64,000 nt of DNA from Actinomadura rifamycini DSM 43936 (GCF_000425065.1 NZ_AULB01000013.1:181428-245427); one strand, 5' to 3'; shown: positions 24,168-32,852, counted from the stretch's first letter. The notes: generated from the letters alone by a model not told the origin. Numbers and translations: made by a program.

Positions 24168-25358
24168 ATGACCGCCACATCCGTGATCGTCGCCGGAGCG
24201 CGCACGCCCATCGGCCGCCTGATGGGCTCGCTCAAGGACTTCTCCGCGGCCGACCTCGGCGCGCACGCGATCCGGGCGGCGCTGGAGCGGGCCGGGGTGT
24301 CCGGCGACCAGGTCCAGTACGTGATCCTCGGGCAGGTGCTGCAGGCGGGCGCGGGGCAGATCCCGTCGCGGCAGGCGGCGGTGAAGGCCGGCATCCCGAT
24401 GAACGTCCCGTCGATCACCATCAACAAGGTGTGCCTGTCCGGCCTGGACGCCATCGCGCTCGCCGACCAGCTCATCCGCGCCGGCGAGTTCGACATCGTC
24501 GTCGCCGGCGGCATGGAGTCGATGACGCGGGCCCCGCACCTGCTGCCGAAGTCGCGCGGCGGCTACAAGTACGGCTCGGTCGAGATGCTCGACCACATGG
24601 CCTACGACGCGCTCACCGACGCGTTCGACGGCATCCCCATGGGCGAGTCGACCGAGCGGCACAACGCGAAGCTCGACATCTCCCGCGAGGAGCAGGACGA
24701 GTTCTCCGCGCGGTCGCACCGGCGCGCCGCCGAGGCGATCAAGAACGGCGTGTTCGACGACGAGATCGCCCCCGTCGAGATCCCGCAGCGGCGCGGCGAG
24801 CCGATCGTGTTCGCCGCGGACGAGGGCGTGCGGGGCGACACCACCGTCGAGGGCCTCGCCAGGCTGCGTCCGGCGTTCAGCGCGGACGGGACGATCACCG
24901 CGGGCTCGTCCTCGCAGATCAGCGACGGCGCCGCGGCGGTCGTCGTGATGTCGAAGGCGAAGGCCGAGGAGCTCGGGCTGGAGTGGCTCGCCGAGATCGG
25001 CGCCCACGGCAACGTCGCGGGCCCGGACAACTCGCTCCAGTCGCAGCCCGCCAACGCGATCAAGCACGCGCTCGGCAAGGAGGGCCTGGACGTCGCCGAC
25101 CTCGACCTCGTCGAGATCAACGAGGCGTTCGCGGCGGTCGGGATCCAGTCGATGCGCGACCTCGGCGTCGGCCCCGAGAAGGTCAACGTGAACGGCGGCG
25201 CGATCGCGCTCGGCCACCCGGTCGGCATGTCGGGCGCCCGCATCGCGCTGCACCTGGCCTACGAGCTGAAGCGCCGCGGCGGCGGCGTCGGCGCCGCCGG
25301 CCTCTGCGGCGGCGGCGGCCAGGGAGACGCGCTCGTCCTTCGCGTGCCCAAGGCGTGA
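24168..25358 (+). CDS. Acetyl-CoA C-acetyltransferase (thiolase)
   Basis: A 396 aa thiolase II with all catalytic elements: [18 protein letters not shown] (nucleophilic Cys ~90), [29 protein letters not shown] (His) and [15 protein letters not shown] (second Cys). It condenses two acetyl-CoA or cleaves acetoacetyl-CoA. GGAGG is seven bases before the ATG. Together with the epimerase, and with the hydroxyacyl-CoA dehydrogenase 6 kb away, it forms the acyl-CoA part of this core region. A long hairpin follows the stop. Confidence 0.94.
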   Translation: MTATSVIVAGARTPIGRLMGSLKDFSAADLGAHAIRAALERAGVSGDQVQYVILGQVLQAGAGQIPSRQAAVKAGIPMNVPSITINKVCLSGLDAIALADQLIRAGEFDIVVAGGMESMTRAPHLLPKSRGGYKYGSVEMLDHMAYDALTDAFDGIPMGESTERHNAKLDISREEQDEFSARSHRRAAEAIKNGVFDDEIAPVEIPQRRGEPIVFAADEGVRGDTTVEGLARLRPAFSADGTITAGSSSQISDGAAAVVVMSKAKAEELGLEWLAEIGAHGNVAGPDNSLQSQPANAIKHALGKEGLDVADLDLVEINEAFAAVGIQSMRDLGVGPEKVNVNGGAIALGHPVGMSGARIALHLAYELKRRGGGVGAAGLCGGGGQGDALVLRVPKA

Positions 25359-25364
25359 CGCGGG

Positions 25365-25395
25365 CCCCCGCGCCCGCCCGGGGCGGGCGCGGGGG
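25365..25395. terminator. Bidirectional hairpin terminator
   Basis: Perfect 15-bp arms CCCCCGCGCCCGCCC/GGGCGGGCGCGGGGG separated by one base, filling the gap between the convergent thiolase and DUF4230 genes. Confidence 0.8.
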
Positions 25396-26085
25396 TCACT
25401 GCGCGGGCTCGGTGAACTTCACCGACGCGAAGCCGAGGGCCTGCAGCATGTTCGTGAGCATCGACCTCGTGTTGGCGTCGGCGCGCTCCCGCAGGCCGCT
25501 CTCCGCGGCCGCGTCCTGGATCTTGCGGCTCGCCAGGACGTAGAGCTGCTGCTGGTCGTTCGGGTTGTCGCTGAAGAAGTCGCCGAACCGGTCGAACAGG
25601 CCGCGGTCGGTGGCGTGGACGTAGCTGTTCTCGGTGTCGAGGTTGGTCTTGTCCAACCGCGCGGGCGGCAGCGCGATCGTCGCGGCCGTCCGGTCCGCGT
25701 TCACCTTGATCGCGCCCTCGCCGAACTTCGAGAAGTCGACGTAGGCGTCCACGGTCCCGTTGCCGACGAACAGGGTGCGCTTCCCGCGCAGCGAACCCGG
25801 CAGGAACTTCGCGTCCTGCTCCAGGTCCACGATGACCTGGAAGGACCCGCTCGCGGCCTCGTAGCGCCGCAGGTCCTGGATCGACTTGACCAGGACGGGC
25901 CCGCTGCGGTCCTTCGTCTCCGTCTCGAACGGGTTCGCCCAGTCCGGCAGCCCCAGCCCGCGAAGGACTTGCAGGCCCGCCACCACGACCACGGCCGTCA
26001 CGACGACCAGCAGCACCGGACCGCGCAGGAACCGGAGCGGGCGGAGGGATCGGGGGGCCGCGCTATTCGGTTTTTCGCTCGCCAT
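25396..26085 (-). CDS. DUF4230 membrane-anchored protein
   Basis: 229 aa: a short basic cytoplasmic tail, one transmembrane helix (residues ~24-45, PVLLVVVTAVVVVAGLQVL), then an extracytoplasmic DUF4230 domain (PVLVKSIQDLRRYEAASGSFQVIVDLEQDAKFLPG, IKVNADRTAATIALPPARLDKTNLD). The family is widespread and uncharacterised; the fold suggests an envelope protein. No RBS stands out before the ATG. It is convergent with thiolase and divergent from the DUF3817 gene. Confidence 0.85.
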   Translation of the reverse strand: MASEKPNSAAPRSLRPLRFLRGPVLLVVVTAVVVVAGLQVLRGLGLPDWANPFETETKDRSGPVLVKSIQDLRRYEAASGSFQVIVDLEQDAKFLPGSLRGKRTLFVGNGTVDAYVDFSKFGEGAIKVNADRTAATIALPPARLDKTNLDTENSYVHATDRGLFDRFGDFFSDNPNDQQQLYVLASRKIQDAAAESGLRERADANTRSMLTNMLQALGFASVKFTEPAQ

Positions 26086-26201
26086 ACACCCGGCATGCCC
26101 CGCCGCGCCGCCCGTTCACGCCACTTGTTGCTGTCCGGGCGATGTGATCAGGGCCATACCCCGGGCTGAAACCTCCCGCGGGCGGCGGCCGTTGACCGGA
26201 C

Positions 26202-26513
26202 GTGGACATTGTTCGTGCGTTCCGGGTCGTCTCCATCGCGGAGGCCGTCTCGTTCCTCCTGCTGCTGCTCGTGGCCATGCCGCTGAAGTACATGGCGGAC
26301 ATGCCCGCGGCGGTGTCGCTGGTGGGCGCGATCCACGGGGCCCTGTTCGTCGCCTACATCGGCGCGGCGGTCCTCGTGCGGCAGCAGCTCGGCTGGAACC
26401 TGACGCGGACCGTCCTCGCGATGGGCGCCGCGGTGCTGCCCGTCGCCCCGTTCTTCGTCGAACGCCACTGGACCAAGCCCGCGCCGGTCGCCGAACCGGC
26501 CGGCCGGGCTTAA
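26202..26513 (+). CDS. DUF3817 small membrane protein
   Basis: 103 aa with three hydrophobic segments. IVRAFRVVSIAEAVSFLLLLL, then MPLKYMADMPAAVSLVGAIHGALFVAYI is the DUF3817 pattern (conserved P-x-K-Y and G-x-x-H-G). GTG start. Family function unknown; these proteins are conserved in actinobacteria. The TAA stop shares a TTAA with the stop of the convergent ABC permease gene. Confidence 0.85.
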   Translation: MDIVRAFRVVSIAEAVSFLLLLLVAMPLKYMADMPAAVSLVGAIHGALFVAYIGAAVLVRQQLGWNLTRTVLAMGAAVLPVAPFFVERHWTKPAPVAEPAGRA

Positions 26514-27919
26514 GGCTCCTGCGCGGCCGCGCCGGGCTGGGGGTCCCGGCGCGGCCGTGCAGGGGAACCCTGCGCGCCGTTCCCCGCCTCGTGCGGAGAG
26601 CGGCGCGTCGCCGTTCCCGGACGGCCCGCCGCGCCCGCCCGGTCGTCCAGGCCCGGCGCGTGCGCCGCGCGGACGTCCGCCGCGGTGCGGAAGTCGTGGG
26701 GGCCGAGCGTGCACGTCCGGTAGTCCGCGAAGTGCCGCCCCAGCCACGCGCGGCGGCGGTCCTCGCTCCACGAGCCGAACAGCCGCGCCGTGCGCTCGTC
26801 CCCGATCGCGGGCGGCGCTTCGCCGACCAGCCACGCGTCCACCAGCGCGCCGTACCCGCGCGGCGCCGGGCACGTGCGCGCGTCGCGCAGGCCGTCCCGG
26901 ATGCGCCGGACGGCCCGCTCCTCGAACCCCGGCGGCAGCGCGGCGTCCAGGTGGACGCCCGCGACGCCGTCGCGCACCCCGCCGGGCTCCCACCCGGGGC
27001 GCTGCTCCACGCGGGTGAACGCGCCGGGCGTCCCCTCCAGCCGCGCGGCGAGCGGCAGCACCGCGGACGTCAGCGCGGGCAGCGCTTCGCGCAGCGCCGG
27101 ATGCACGCACACGGTCAGCGGCCACTCCCGGCACACCTGGTCGGTGCGGGCGGGCGCGACCGTCCCGCCCGCGGTGCCGTGCAGCCCGAGCGTCGCCGCC
27201 GCGGACGCCGCGAGCGCCACGGCGAGCGGGACGCCGACCAGCGCGCGGCGGGTCGCCCACAGCACGTACCCGAGGATCAGCGCGGCCGTCGCGCCCACCG
27301 CCCACACGACCTGGTCGGCGAGCACCTGCGGGCGCAGCGTGGTGAACAGCGCGACCTGGTTCAGCGCGGCCGGGGGCAGCAGGCTCCACCAGGACATCCC
27401 GGGCACCCGGAGCGCCGCCCACAGCCCGGTGGCGGCGAGGACGAGCGGCGCCGTCGCCCGGTGCGGCGCCACCCGTCCGGCCAGGTAGCCGGCCACCACG
27501 TGCAGGACGAGCGCGCCCGCGCCCGCCGCGAACCCGAGCGGGTGCGAGCGTCCGGTGCCGTCGTGCAGGAGGGTGACGGCGACGATCACGGCGGTGACCG
27601 CGCCGTACGAGACGAGCGCGGCGGCCGACAGCAGCAGCAGGTCGAACAGCACGCCGGTGGCGGGGGAGCGGGCGGTGAGGTTGCGCAGGTAGTCCATCGG
27701 GCGCTCCCGGACGGCCGTCCAGGCGGCGAGCGCGGCGGCGACCGGGCCGAGCAGCCGCACCGCGTTCACCAGGGCGACGACGGTGTTGTCCCGGTAGGCG
27801 TGCGGCGGGCACATCGACAGCGCCGCCGCGGCGGTCCCGACGGCGGTGAGCAGCGGCACCGCGACGAGCAGCGCCGTGCGGCGGGCGTCCAGCCGGAGCA
27901 CCCGCCCGAGGTCAGACAC
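26510..27919 (-). CDS. Polytopic membrane protein, partner of an ABC ATPase
   Basis: 469 aa. The first ~250 residues have about six transmembrane helices (LLVAVPLLTAVGTAAAALSM, LLGPVAAALAAWTAVRERPMDYL, VLFDLLLLSAAALVSYGAVTAVIVAV and so on) like ABC-2-type permeases. A large domain follows (residues ~255-420; CREWPLTVCVHPALREALPALTSAVLPLAARLEG), then a charged Pro/Arg tail. ATG overlaps the upstream ATPase gene by eight bases, so the two form a transporter-like unit. The extra domain is unlike a standard exporter; the substrate is unknown. Confidence 0.7.
   Translation of the reverse strand: MSDLGRVLRLDARRTALLVAVPLLTAVGTAAAALSMCPPHAYRDNTVVALVNAVRLLGPVAAALAAWTAVRERPMDYLRNLTARSPATGVLFDLLLLSAAALVSYGAVTAVIVAVTLLHDGTGRSHPLGFAAGAGALVLHVVAGYLAGRVAPHRATAPLVLAATGLWAALRVPGMSWWSLLPPAALNQVALFTTLRPQVLADQVVWAVGATAALILGYVLWATRRALVGVPLAVALAASAAATLGLHGTAGGTVAPARTDQVCREWPLTVCVHPALREALPALTSAVLPLAARLEGTPGAFTRVEQRPGWEPGGVRDGVAGVHLDAALPPGFEERAVRRIRDGLRDARTCPAPRGYGALVDAWLVGEAPPAIGDERTARLFGSWSEDRRRAWLGRHFADYRTCTLGPHDFRTAADVRAAHAPGLDDRAGAAGRPGTATRRSPHEAGNGAQGSPARPRRDPQPGAAAQEP
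26524..26557. terminator. Hairpin after DUF3817 gene, inside the 3' end of the permease gene
   Basis: Perfect 13-bp arms CGGCCGCGCCGGG/CCCGGCGCGGCCG with an 8-nt loop, 11 bp past the DUF3817 stop. It also encodes the Pro/Arg tail of the convergent permease. Confidence 0.6.
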
Positions 27920-28874
27920 CGGCGGTGCTCCGCACCGGCGTCCGGCGGGCCCGCGGCCGGACCGGCTGCTGCAGCGCGGGCAGCGGCGGCCGGCGGCCGA
28001 GGCGCCGGGGCCGGCCCGTCCAGGGCAATGCCGACCATGGACGGGCCGGCCACAGCCACCGGCGCGGCACCGGATCCTCGCCGCGCCGGTGCGCGCCGGG
28101 CACCGCGTCCCGCCCGCCGGCCGCGTCGGGCCATCGGCGGTCGGCGGCGGAGCGGCCCCGGCGGGTCGTGGCCGAACGGGTGGGCTGCTCGGTGAGCTTG
28201 CCGCGGGTCAGCGTGAACAGGCGGTCGCACCAGCCGGTGAGCGGGTCGCAGCCGTCCGCGGTGATCACCACGGTCGGGGCGAGGGCGCGCAGCACCGGGA
28301 TCAGCTCGGCGATCGCGGCGGACGCGTCGCCGCCCGGCCCGGCCGCGCCGGTCGGCCAGGGCTCGGCGGCGGCGCACAGCTCGCCGAACGGCTCGTCGAG
28401 GAGCACCAGCTCGGGTTCGTGGACGCACGCCGCGGCGAGGCCGGCGCGCAGCCGGACGTCCGGCGGCAGCAGCGCGAGCTCGGTGCCGGCGGCCTCGGTG
28501 AGGTCGAGCCGCTTGACCATCGCGCGCGCGGCGGCGGTGCTCGTCCGCTTGAAGTAGGCGGCGTACTCGACGAACTCGCCCGCCGTCATGTTGCCCGTCC
28601 GGGAGAACCGGGACGGCAGGTAGCCGATCCGGGCCCGCGCGGCGCGCAACTCCGTACCGTTCGATATGTCCCTTCCGAGAACGTGCAGCGCACCGGCGTT
28701 CGGTCGGCGCAAGGTCGCGAACGTGGCCAGCAGAGTGGATTTACCGACACCAGGTGGACCGGCGAAGCCGACCACGCCTTCGGCAAGGCCGAAGGTCACC
28801 GGGCGCAGGAGCCACCGCCCCCCGCGGCGGACACCCATTCCTCGGGCCACGATCGCGGAATACTCCGCGATCAC
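27912..28874 (-). CDS. ABC transporter ATP-binding protein with degenerate signature and H-loop
   Basis: 320 aa. Walker A is GPPGVGKST (residues 39-47) and Walker B LVLLDEPFGE (~157-165). Between them, where LSGGQ should be, is ALLPPDVRLRAGLAAAC. After Walker B, VVITADGCDPLTGWCD lacks the switch histidine. The Q-loop region reads IGYLPSRFSRTGNMTAGEF, as in ABC-2 exporters. Residues ~225-320 are a Pro/Arg-rich tail with no fold. Paired (8-bp overlap) with the polytopic protein gene. It can probably bind ATP, but hydrolysis may be slow or need another subunit. Confidence 0.8.
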   Translation of the reverse strand: MIAEYSAIVARGMGVRRGGRWLLRPVTFGLAEGVVGFAGPPGVGKSTLLATFATLRRPNAGALHVLGRDISNGTELRAARARIGYLPSRFSRTGNMTAGEFVEYAAYFKRTSTAAARAMVKRLDLTEAAGTELALLPPDVRLRAGLAAACVHEPELVLLDEPFGELCAAAEPWPTGAAGPGGDASAAIAELIPVLRALAPTVVITADGCDPLTGWCDRLFTLTRGKLTEQPTRSATTRRGRSAADRRWPDAAGGRDAVPGAHRRGEDPVPRRWLWPARPWSALPWTGRPRRLGRRPPLPALQQPVRPRARRTPVRSTAGV

Positions 28875-29213
28875 TGTTTCCCCCCGTTGTTCGCCATGCG
28901 CTCGCTGCGGCCGTGTCTGGCGCGCCGGTGGCCTCCCCCGTCACCACGCGGCGCGCGCCCGGCTCCCGGCACCGGCCGAACCGGTGTCCAGGGCGTCCGG
29001 AGCTCTTTTGCCGCGCCACGATGCATCGACATCGCGACTATAACCGGGCTTGGCGATGGCTGTCAGCAATCTTTTTGCCTTTACGGCGGGACCGCTGGAA
29101 TCTTTGCCTCATAGCGTGACTGGAACGAAACAAGATATATGGACAATCGGCATATGCCCGCTAAAAGGCATTTCGCAAACGGGGTGCGGCTCCGCCCCGG
29201 ATGACGCGAACGG
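28875..29213. other. AT-rich intergenic region, 339 bp
   Basis: Contains a conspicuous AT-rich island (about 29035-29185) in a high-GC genome. Inside it are two near-identical tracts, AATCTTTTTGCCT at 29068-29080 and AATCTTTGCCT at 29099-29109, and GCATATGC-like palindromic bases. It is the promoter region of the leftward ABC gene pair and the downstream flank of the MerR gene. No gene was recognised. Confidence 0.55.
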
Positions 29214-29624
29214 TCACGCCACCGCCGCCTCCGGTCCGGCCGCGCCGCGGTCCCGGTAGGGCGACGTCGCCATGCGGCGCTCGGCCGAGTCGATCAGGTC
29301 GCTCAGCACCTGCCGGGACCGGACGACCGACTCGATGCACGCGTCGAGCTTGTGCAAGCGCCCGCGCAGCGCGTCCAGGAGTTCGGGACAGGGCTCGAAC
29401 TCCGGGCCCGGGCCCTCCGCGCAGGGCAGCAGGTACGCGATCTCCTTCGTCGGCAGCCCCGCCTCCAGGAGCCTGCGGATCTGCGCGACGGTCACGACGG
29501 CGTCGGCCGCGTACTCGCGGTAGCCGTTCGCGCCCCGGTGGGCCTGCAGCAGCCCTTGGGACTCGTAATAGCGCAGCTGGTGCGCGTTGACCCCGGTCCG
29601 CCGGCTCAGCTCTCCGATCAGCAT
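29214..29624 (-). CDS. MerR-family transcriptional regulator
   Basis: 136 aa: winged HTH at 1-70 (MLIGELSRRTGVNAHQLRYYESQGLLQAHRGANGYREY, with the typical RRLLEAGLPTKEI), then a coiled dimer helix (LLDALRGRLHKLDACIESVVRSRQVLSDLI). Two cysteines (LLPCAEG, FEPCPELL) sit in the linker and could sense metal or thiol stress, but the tail lacks a clear metal site. Divergent from the imine-reductase-like gene over a MerR-type promoter, which it very likely controls. Confidence 0.9.
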   Translation of the reverse strand: MLIGELSRRTGVNAHQLRYYESQGLLQAHRGANGYREYAADAVVTVAQIRRLLEAGLPTKEIAYLLPCAEGPGPEFEPCPELLDALRGRLHKLDACIESVVRSRQVLSDLIDSAERRMATSPYRDRGAAGPEAAVA

Positions 29625-29635
29625 GGCGCTCGCCC

Positions 29636-29668
29636 CTTGACCTTCATATCAGTGTGAACGTTCAAGAT
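29636..29668 (+). promoter_or_regulatory. MerR-type promoter with 20-bp spacer and dyad
   Basis: TTGACC (29637-29642) and CAAGAT (29663-29668) are 20 bp apart, the over-long spacing that MerR proteins correct by twisting DNA. An imperfect dyad CTTGACCTTCA...TGAACGTTCAAG spans it. The ATG at 29675 lies six bases after the -10 box, so the transcript may be leaderless. Confidence 0.6.
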
Positions 29669-29674
29669 TCTGCC

Positions 29675-30601
29675 ATGACCGCTAACGCACCCCAAGACAC
29701 GACATCGACCCACAACGACGGCGCCGCCCGCACCCCCGTGACCGTCCTCGGCCTCGGCCGGATGGGACGGGCGCTCGCCGAAGCGTTCCTGCGCGCCGGG
29801 CACCCCACCACCGTCTGGAACCGGACGGCCGCCAAGGCCGAACCGCTCGCCGCCCAGGGAGCGGTGATCGCCGCGACCCCCGCCGAGGCCGTCGCGGCCG
29901 CCCCGCTCGTGGTCGTCTGCGTCGCCGACCACGCGTCCGTCCGCGCGACCCTCGACGCGGCCGGCGCCGCCCTCGACGGCCGCACGGTCGCGAACCTGAC
30001 GTCCGGATCGTCCGGCGAGGCCCGCGAGACCGCCGCGGCGGTCTCGCGGCACGGCGCGACCTACCTCGGCGGCGCCGTCATGGCCGTCCCCGAGACGGTC
30101 GGGACCGCCGCCGCCATGCTCGTCTTCAGCGGGCCCCGCGCGGACTACGACCGGCATGAACCGGTTTTGCGGAGCCTCGGCGCGGGAACGTCGCACCTCG
30201 GCGACGACCACGGCCTGGTGTCGCTGAACGAGATGGCCGTCCTGAGCGTCATGTGGAACCTGCTGAACGGATTCCTGCACGGTGCCGCACTACTCGGCGC
30301 GGCGGGCGTGGGCGCCGCCGCGTTCGCCCCGCTGGCGAAGGTGAGCGCCGAGACCGTCGCCGACTGGCTTCCCGCGTACGCGCAGCAGATCGACGACGGC
30401 GCCTACCCCGTCCTGGACGCCGCCATCGACCAGCAGCGCCACACGATGCGGGAGCTCGTCGGCGAGAGCGCCGCGCTCGGCGTCTCCACCGAGCTCCCCG
30501 CGCTCGTCCTGGCGCTGGCGGACCGGGCCTCGGCCGCCGGGCGCGGCGGCGACGGCTACGCCGCACTGATCGAGCAGTTCCGCAAGCCTTCGGAAGGGTA
30601 G
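29675..30601 (+). CDS. NAD(P)-dependent oxidoreductase, imine reductase / beta-hydroxyacid dehydrogenase type
   Basis: 308 aa. Rossmann N-terminus VTVLGLGRMGRALAEAFLRAGHPTTVWNRTAAKAEPL gives the GxGxxG and N-R-T NADPH-binding signature. The interdomain and C-terminal helical region (EMAVLSVMWNLLNGFLHGAALLGAAGV, AYAQQIDDGAYP) resembles the imine reductase/reductive aminase branch rather than 6-phosphogluconate dehydrogenase; the lysine of hydroxyacid dehydrogenases is replaced by Asn (LNEM). The start at MTANAP is chosen to match the promoter; an in-frame ATG-like start 21 nt upstream would overlap it. Probably reduces a cyclic imine or iminium. Confidence 0.8.
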   Translation: MTANAPQDTTSTHNDGAARTPVTVLGLGRMGRALAEAFLRAGHPTTVWNRTAAKAEPLAAQGAVIAATPAEAVAAAPLVVVCVADHASVRATLDAAGAALDGRTVANLTSGSSGEARETAAAVSRHGATYLGGAVMAVPETVGTAAAMLVFSGPRADYDRHEPVLRSLGAGTSHLGDDHGLVSLNEMAVLSVMWNLLNGFLHGAALLGAAGVGAAAFAPLAKVSAETVADWLPAYAQQIDDGAYPVLDAAIDQQRHTMRELVGESAALGVSTELPALVLALADRASAAGRGGDGYAALIEQFRKPSEG

Positions 30602-30611
30602 GGACACCACC

Positions 30612-31046
30612 ATGACCACCGCCACGCGGTTCGACCCGCGCGCCCTGCTCGCCGAGAGCCGGCTCGGGGTCCTCGCGACGATCAAGTCCGACGGGCTCCC
30701 GCAGCTCTCGCCCGTCATGCCGTACTACGACCGCGACGCCGGCGTCCTGTACGTGTCGATGACCGAGGGGCGGGCCAAGACCGCCAACCTGCGCCGCGAC
30801 CCGCGCGCCGCGCTGGAGGTCACCTCGCCGGACGGCCGCGCGTGGGCCACCGCCGAGGGCCCGGTGACGCTCACCGGGCCCGGCACCGACCCGGACGGGC
30901 CGGAGGTCGACGCCCTCGTCGACTACTACCGGCGCGCCGCCGGGGAGCACCCCGACTGGGCCGAGTACCGGTCGGTCATGGTGTCCGACCGCAGGGTGCT
31001 CATGACCATGGCGGTCGACCGCGTGTACGGCGAACGGCTCGGCTGA
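30612..31046 (+). CDS. PPOX-class F420-dependent (flavin/deazaflavin) oxidoreductase
   Basis: A 144 aa split-barrel protein: LLAESRLGVLATIKSDGLPQLSPVMPYYD, LYVSMTEGRAKTANLRRDPRAALEVT and AWATAEGPVTLTGPG are the FMN/F420-binding strands of the PPOX family. The lysine/arginine-rich RAKTANLRRDP loop fits phosphate binding of F420. Such enzymes reduce quinones, biliverdin-like or other conjugated substrates. It lies 10 bp after the imine-reductase-like gene, so it is probably in the same transcript. Confidence 0.85.
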   Translation: MTTATRFDPRALLAESRLGVLATIKSDGLPQLSPVMPYYDRDAGVLYVSMTEGRAKTANLRRDPRAALEVTSPDGRAWATAEGPVTLTGPGTDPDGPEVDALVDYYRRAAGEHPDWAEYRSVMVSDRRVLMTMAVDRVYGERLG

Positions 31047-31136
31047 CGCCGGCCGGACGCCTCCTCGACCCGTCCCCGCACTCCGCTGGGAGCGTACGGG
31101 CGCACAGCCGGTGCGGGGATGGGGCAGGATGGAGCC

Positions 31137-32099
31137 ATGTCTTCTCGGGACTTTTCGTTGCACGGGGCCATCGACCTGGGTGCCCGCCAGGCGGCCACCA
31201 GGAAGCAGCAAGAACGCCGGGCGCAGGCGCAGGCGGGCGGCGGCTCCGCGTCCGCGGGGGCGGCCGGCGGGCAGTACGTCCTCGACGTGACCGACGAGAC
31301 GTTCAACACCGACGTCGTGGAACGCTCGCAGAGCGTGCCCGTCCTCGTCGACTTCTGGGCCGAATGGTGCGGGCCCTGCAAGCAGCTCGGGCCCATCCTG
31401 GAGAAGCTCGCCGCCGAGGCGGCCGGCACCTGGGTGCTCGCCAAGGTCGACGTCGACGCGAACCCGCAGCTCGCCGCGTACATGCAGCAGATGGGCGTCC
31501 AGGGCATCCCGTTCGTCGCCGCGGTCGTCGCCGGGCAGCTCCTGCCGTTCCTCAACGGCGCCGCGCCCGAGCCGCAGGTCCGGCAGGCCATCGACCAGCT
31601 CTTCGACGTGCTCCGCAAGGAGGGCCTCCTGCCCGACGCGCCCGCCGGCGAGCCGGGCGCGGAGCAGCCCGCCCAGCCGCAGATCGACCCCGGGCTCGCC
31701 GAGGCCGAAGCGGCCCTGCAGAGCGGCGACCTCGACGCGGCCAAAGCGGCGTTCGAGCGGCTGCTCGCGCAGAACCCGCGCGACCCGCAGGCCAAGCAGG
31801 GCCTCGGGCTCGTCGAGCTGAGCCTGCGCGTCCAGGCCCTCGGCGACCCGCAGCGCGCGCTGCAGGAGGGCCGGGCCAAGCCCGGCGACGTGCCCGCCCA
31901 GATCGGCGCGGCCGACGTCGAGATGATGTCGGGCCGGGTCGACGAGGCGTTCGCGCGGCTGATCGCGGCCGTCCGGGCCAGTGCCGGCGACGACCGCGAC
32001 GCGGCGCGCAAGCACCTGCTGTCGCTGTTCGACCTGCTCCCGCCGGACGACCCGCGCGTGGGCAAGGCGCGCCGCTCGCTGCAGTCCGCCCTGTTCTGA
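31137..32099 (+). CDS. Thioredoxin-TPR co-chaperone (YbbN/CnoX-like)
   Basis: 320 aa. Thioredoxin domain at ~45-155 with VDFWAEWCGPCKQLGPILEKLAAE, so the CGPC pair is intact, then TPR-like helices (LAEAEAALQSGDLDAAKAAFERLLAQNPRDPQAKQGLGLVELSL) to the C-terminus. Domain order matches YbbN/CnoX, which protects GroEL or DnaK clients from oxidation. The N-terminal 45 residues are Gln/Ala/Gly-rich. ATG chosen six bases after CAGGAT, a possible leaderless -10. Confidence 0.9.
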   Translation: MSSRDFSLHGAIDLGARQAATRKQQERRAQAQAGGGSASAGAAGGQYVLDVTDETFNTDVVERSQSVPVLVDFWAEWCGPCKQLGPILEKLAAEAAGTWVLAKVDVDANPQLAAYMQQMGVQGIPFVAAVVAGQLLPFLNGAAPEPQVRQAIDQLFDVLRKEGLLPDAPAGEPGAEQPAQPQIDPGLAEAEAALQSGDLDAAKAAFERLLAQNPRDPQAKQGLGLVELSLRVQALGDPQRALQEGRAKPGDVPAQIGAADVEMMSGRVDEAFARLIAAVRASAGDDRDAARKHLLSLFDLLPPDDPRVGKARRSLQSALF

Positions 32100-32153
32100 C
32101 CGGGACGTCCCCGCCCCGCCGGCACCGCCCCGCCGTTCCGGCGGCCGGGCACG

Positions 32154-32846
32154 GTGACGTCCGTCCGGAACGGGCATGAACCGTCCGTGACCGCCCGGAC
32201 CGTGACCATCTCCGCCGCGTTCGGCGCGGCCGGCGCGCTCGTCGGCCCCGCCGTGGCGGAGCGCCTCCGCCTGCCGTTCGTCGACCGCGCGATTCCCGAG
32301 GTCGTCGCGAGCGAGATCGGCTGCACCCTCGAGGAGGCGCTCGCCCACGACGGGCGCGCCGAGAGCGGCCTCGGCCGCATCCTCGCCGGCGCCGCGCGGC
32401 TGCCCGGCGTGTCGCTGAGCGGCATGGACGTCCGGCCGCCGAACCGCGGCGCCGTCCCGCCCGAGGAGTTCACCGCGCGCACCGAGGAGGCGATCCGCCG
32501 CGCCGCCGAGGACGGCTGCGTCGTCCTCGGCCGCGCCGCCGCGCTCGTCCTCGCCGACCGGCCGGGCGCCCTGCACGTCCGGCTGGACGGGCCGCGCGAG
32601 CGCCGGATGGTCCGCGCGGCCGCCGAGATGCCCGCGAACTGGGACGCGAGTGGGGCGAGCGGGACGCCGTACCGCGAAGTGGAGCGTATGCTCGTGGACA
32701 ACGACCGCGCCCGAACGGCCTACGTGAAGCACTTCTACGGGGCCGACCCCGCCGATCCGCGGCTCTACCACCTCGTGATCGACACCACGAGGCTGCCCGT
32801 ACCCGCCGCCGTCGACCTCGTCGTCGCCGCGGCGGGGGCGATCTGA
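32154..32846 (+). CDS. Cytidylate-kinase-like protein
   Basis: 230 aa. TISAAFGAAGALVGPAVAERLRLPFVDRAIPEVVA is the P-loop region of the cytidylate-kinase-like (AAK) family, in which the usual GKS/T is already replaced (here FGAAGALVG). CVVLGRAAALVLADRPGALHVRLDGPRERRM and RMLVDNDRARTAYVKHFYG are the CoA/NMP-binding and lid segments. GTG start; an internal start at the conserved TARTVTIS would be shorter. Substrate not established. A hairpin follows. Confidence 0.75.
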   Translation: MTSVRNGHEPSVTARTVTISAAFGAAGALVGPAVAERLRLPFVDRAIPEVVASEIGCTLEEALAHDGRAESGLGRILAGAARLPGVSLSGMDVRPPNRGAVPPEEFTARTEEAIRRAAEDGCVVLGRAAALVLADRPGALHVRLDGPRERRMVRAAAEMPANWDASGASGTPYREVERMLVDNDRARTAYVKHFYGADPADPRLYHLVIDTTRLPVPAAVDLVVAAAGAI

Positions 32847-32852
32847 GCCCGC

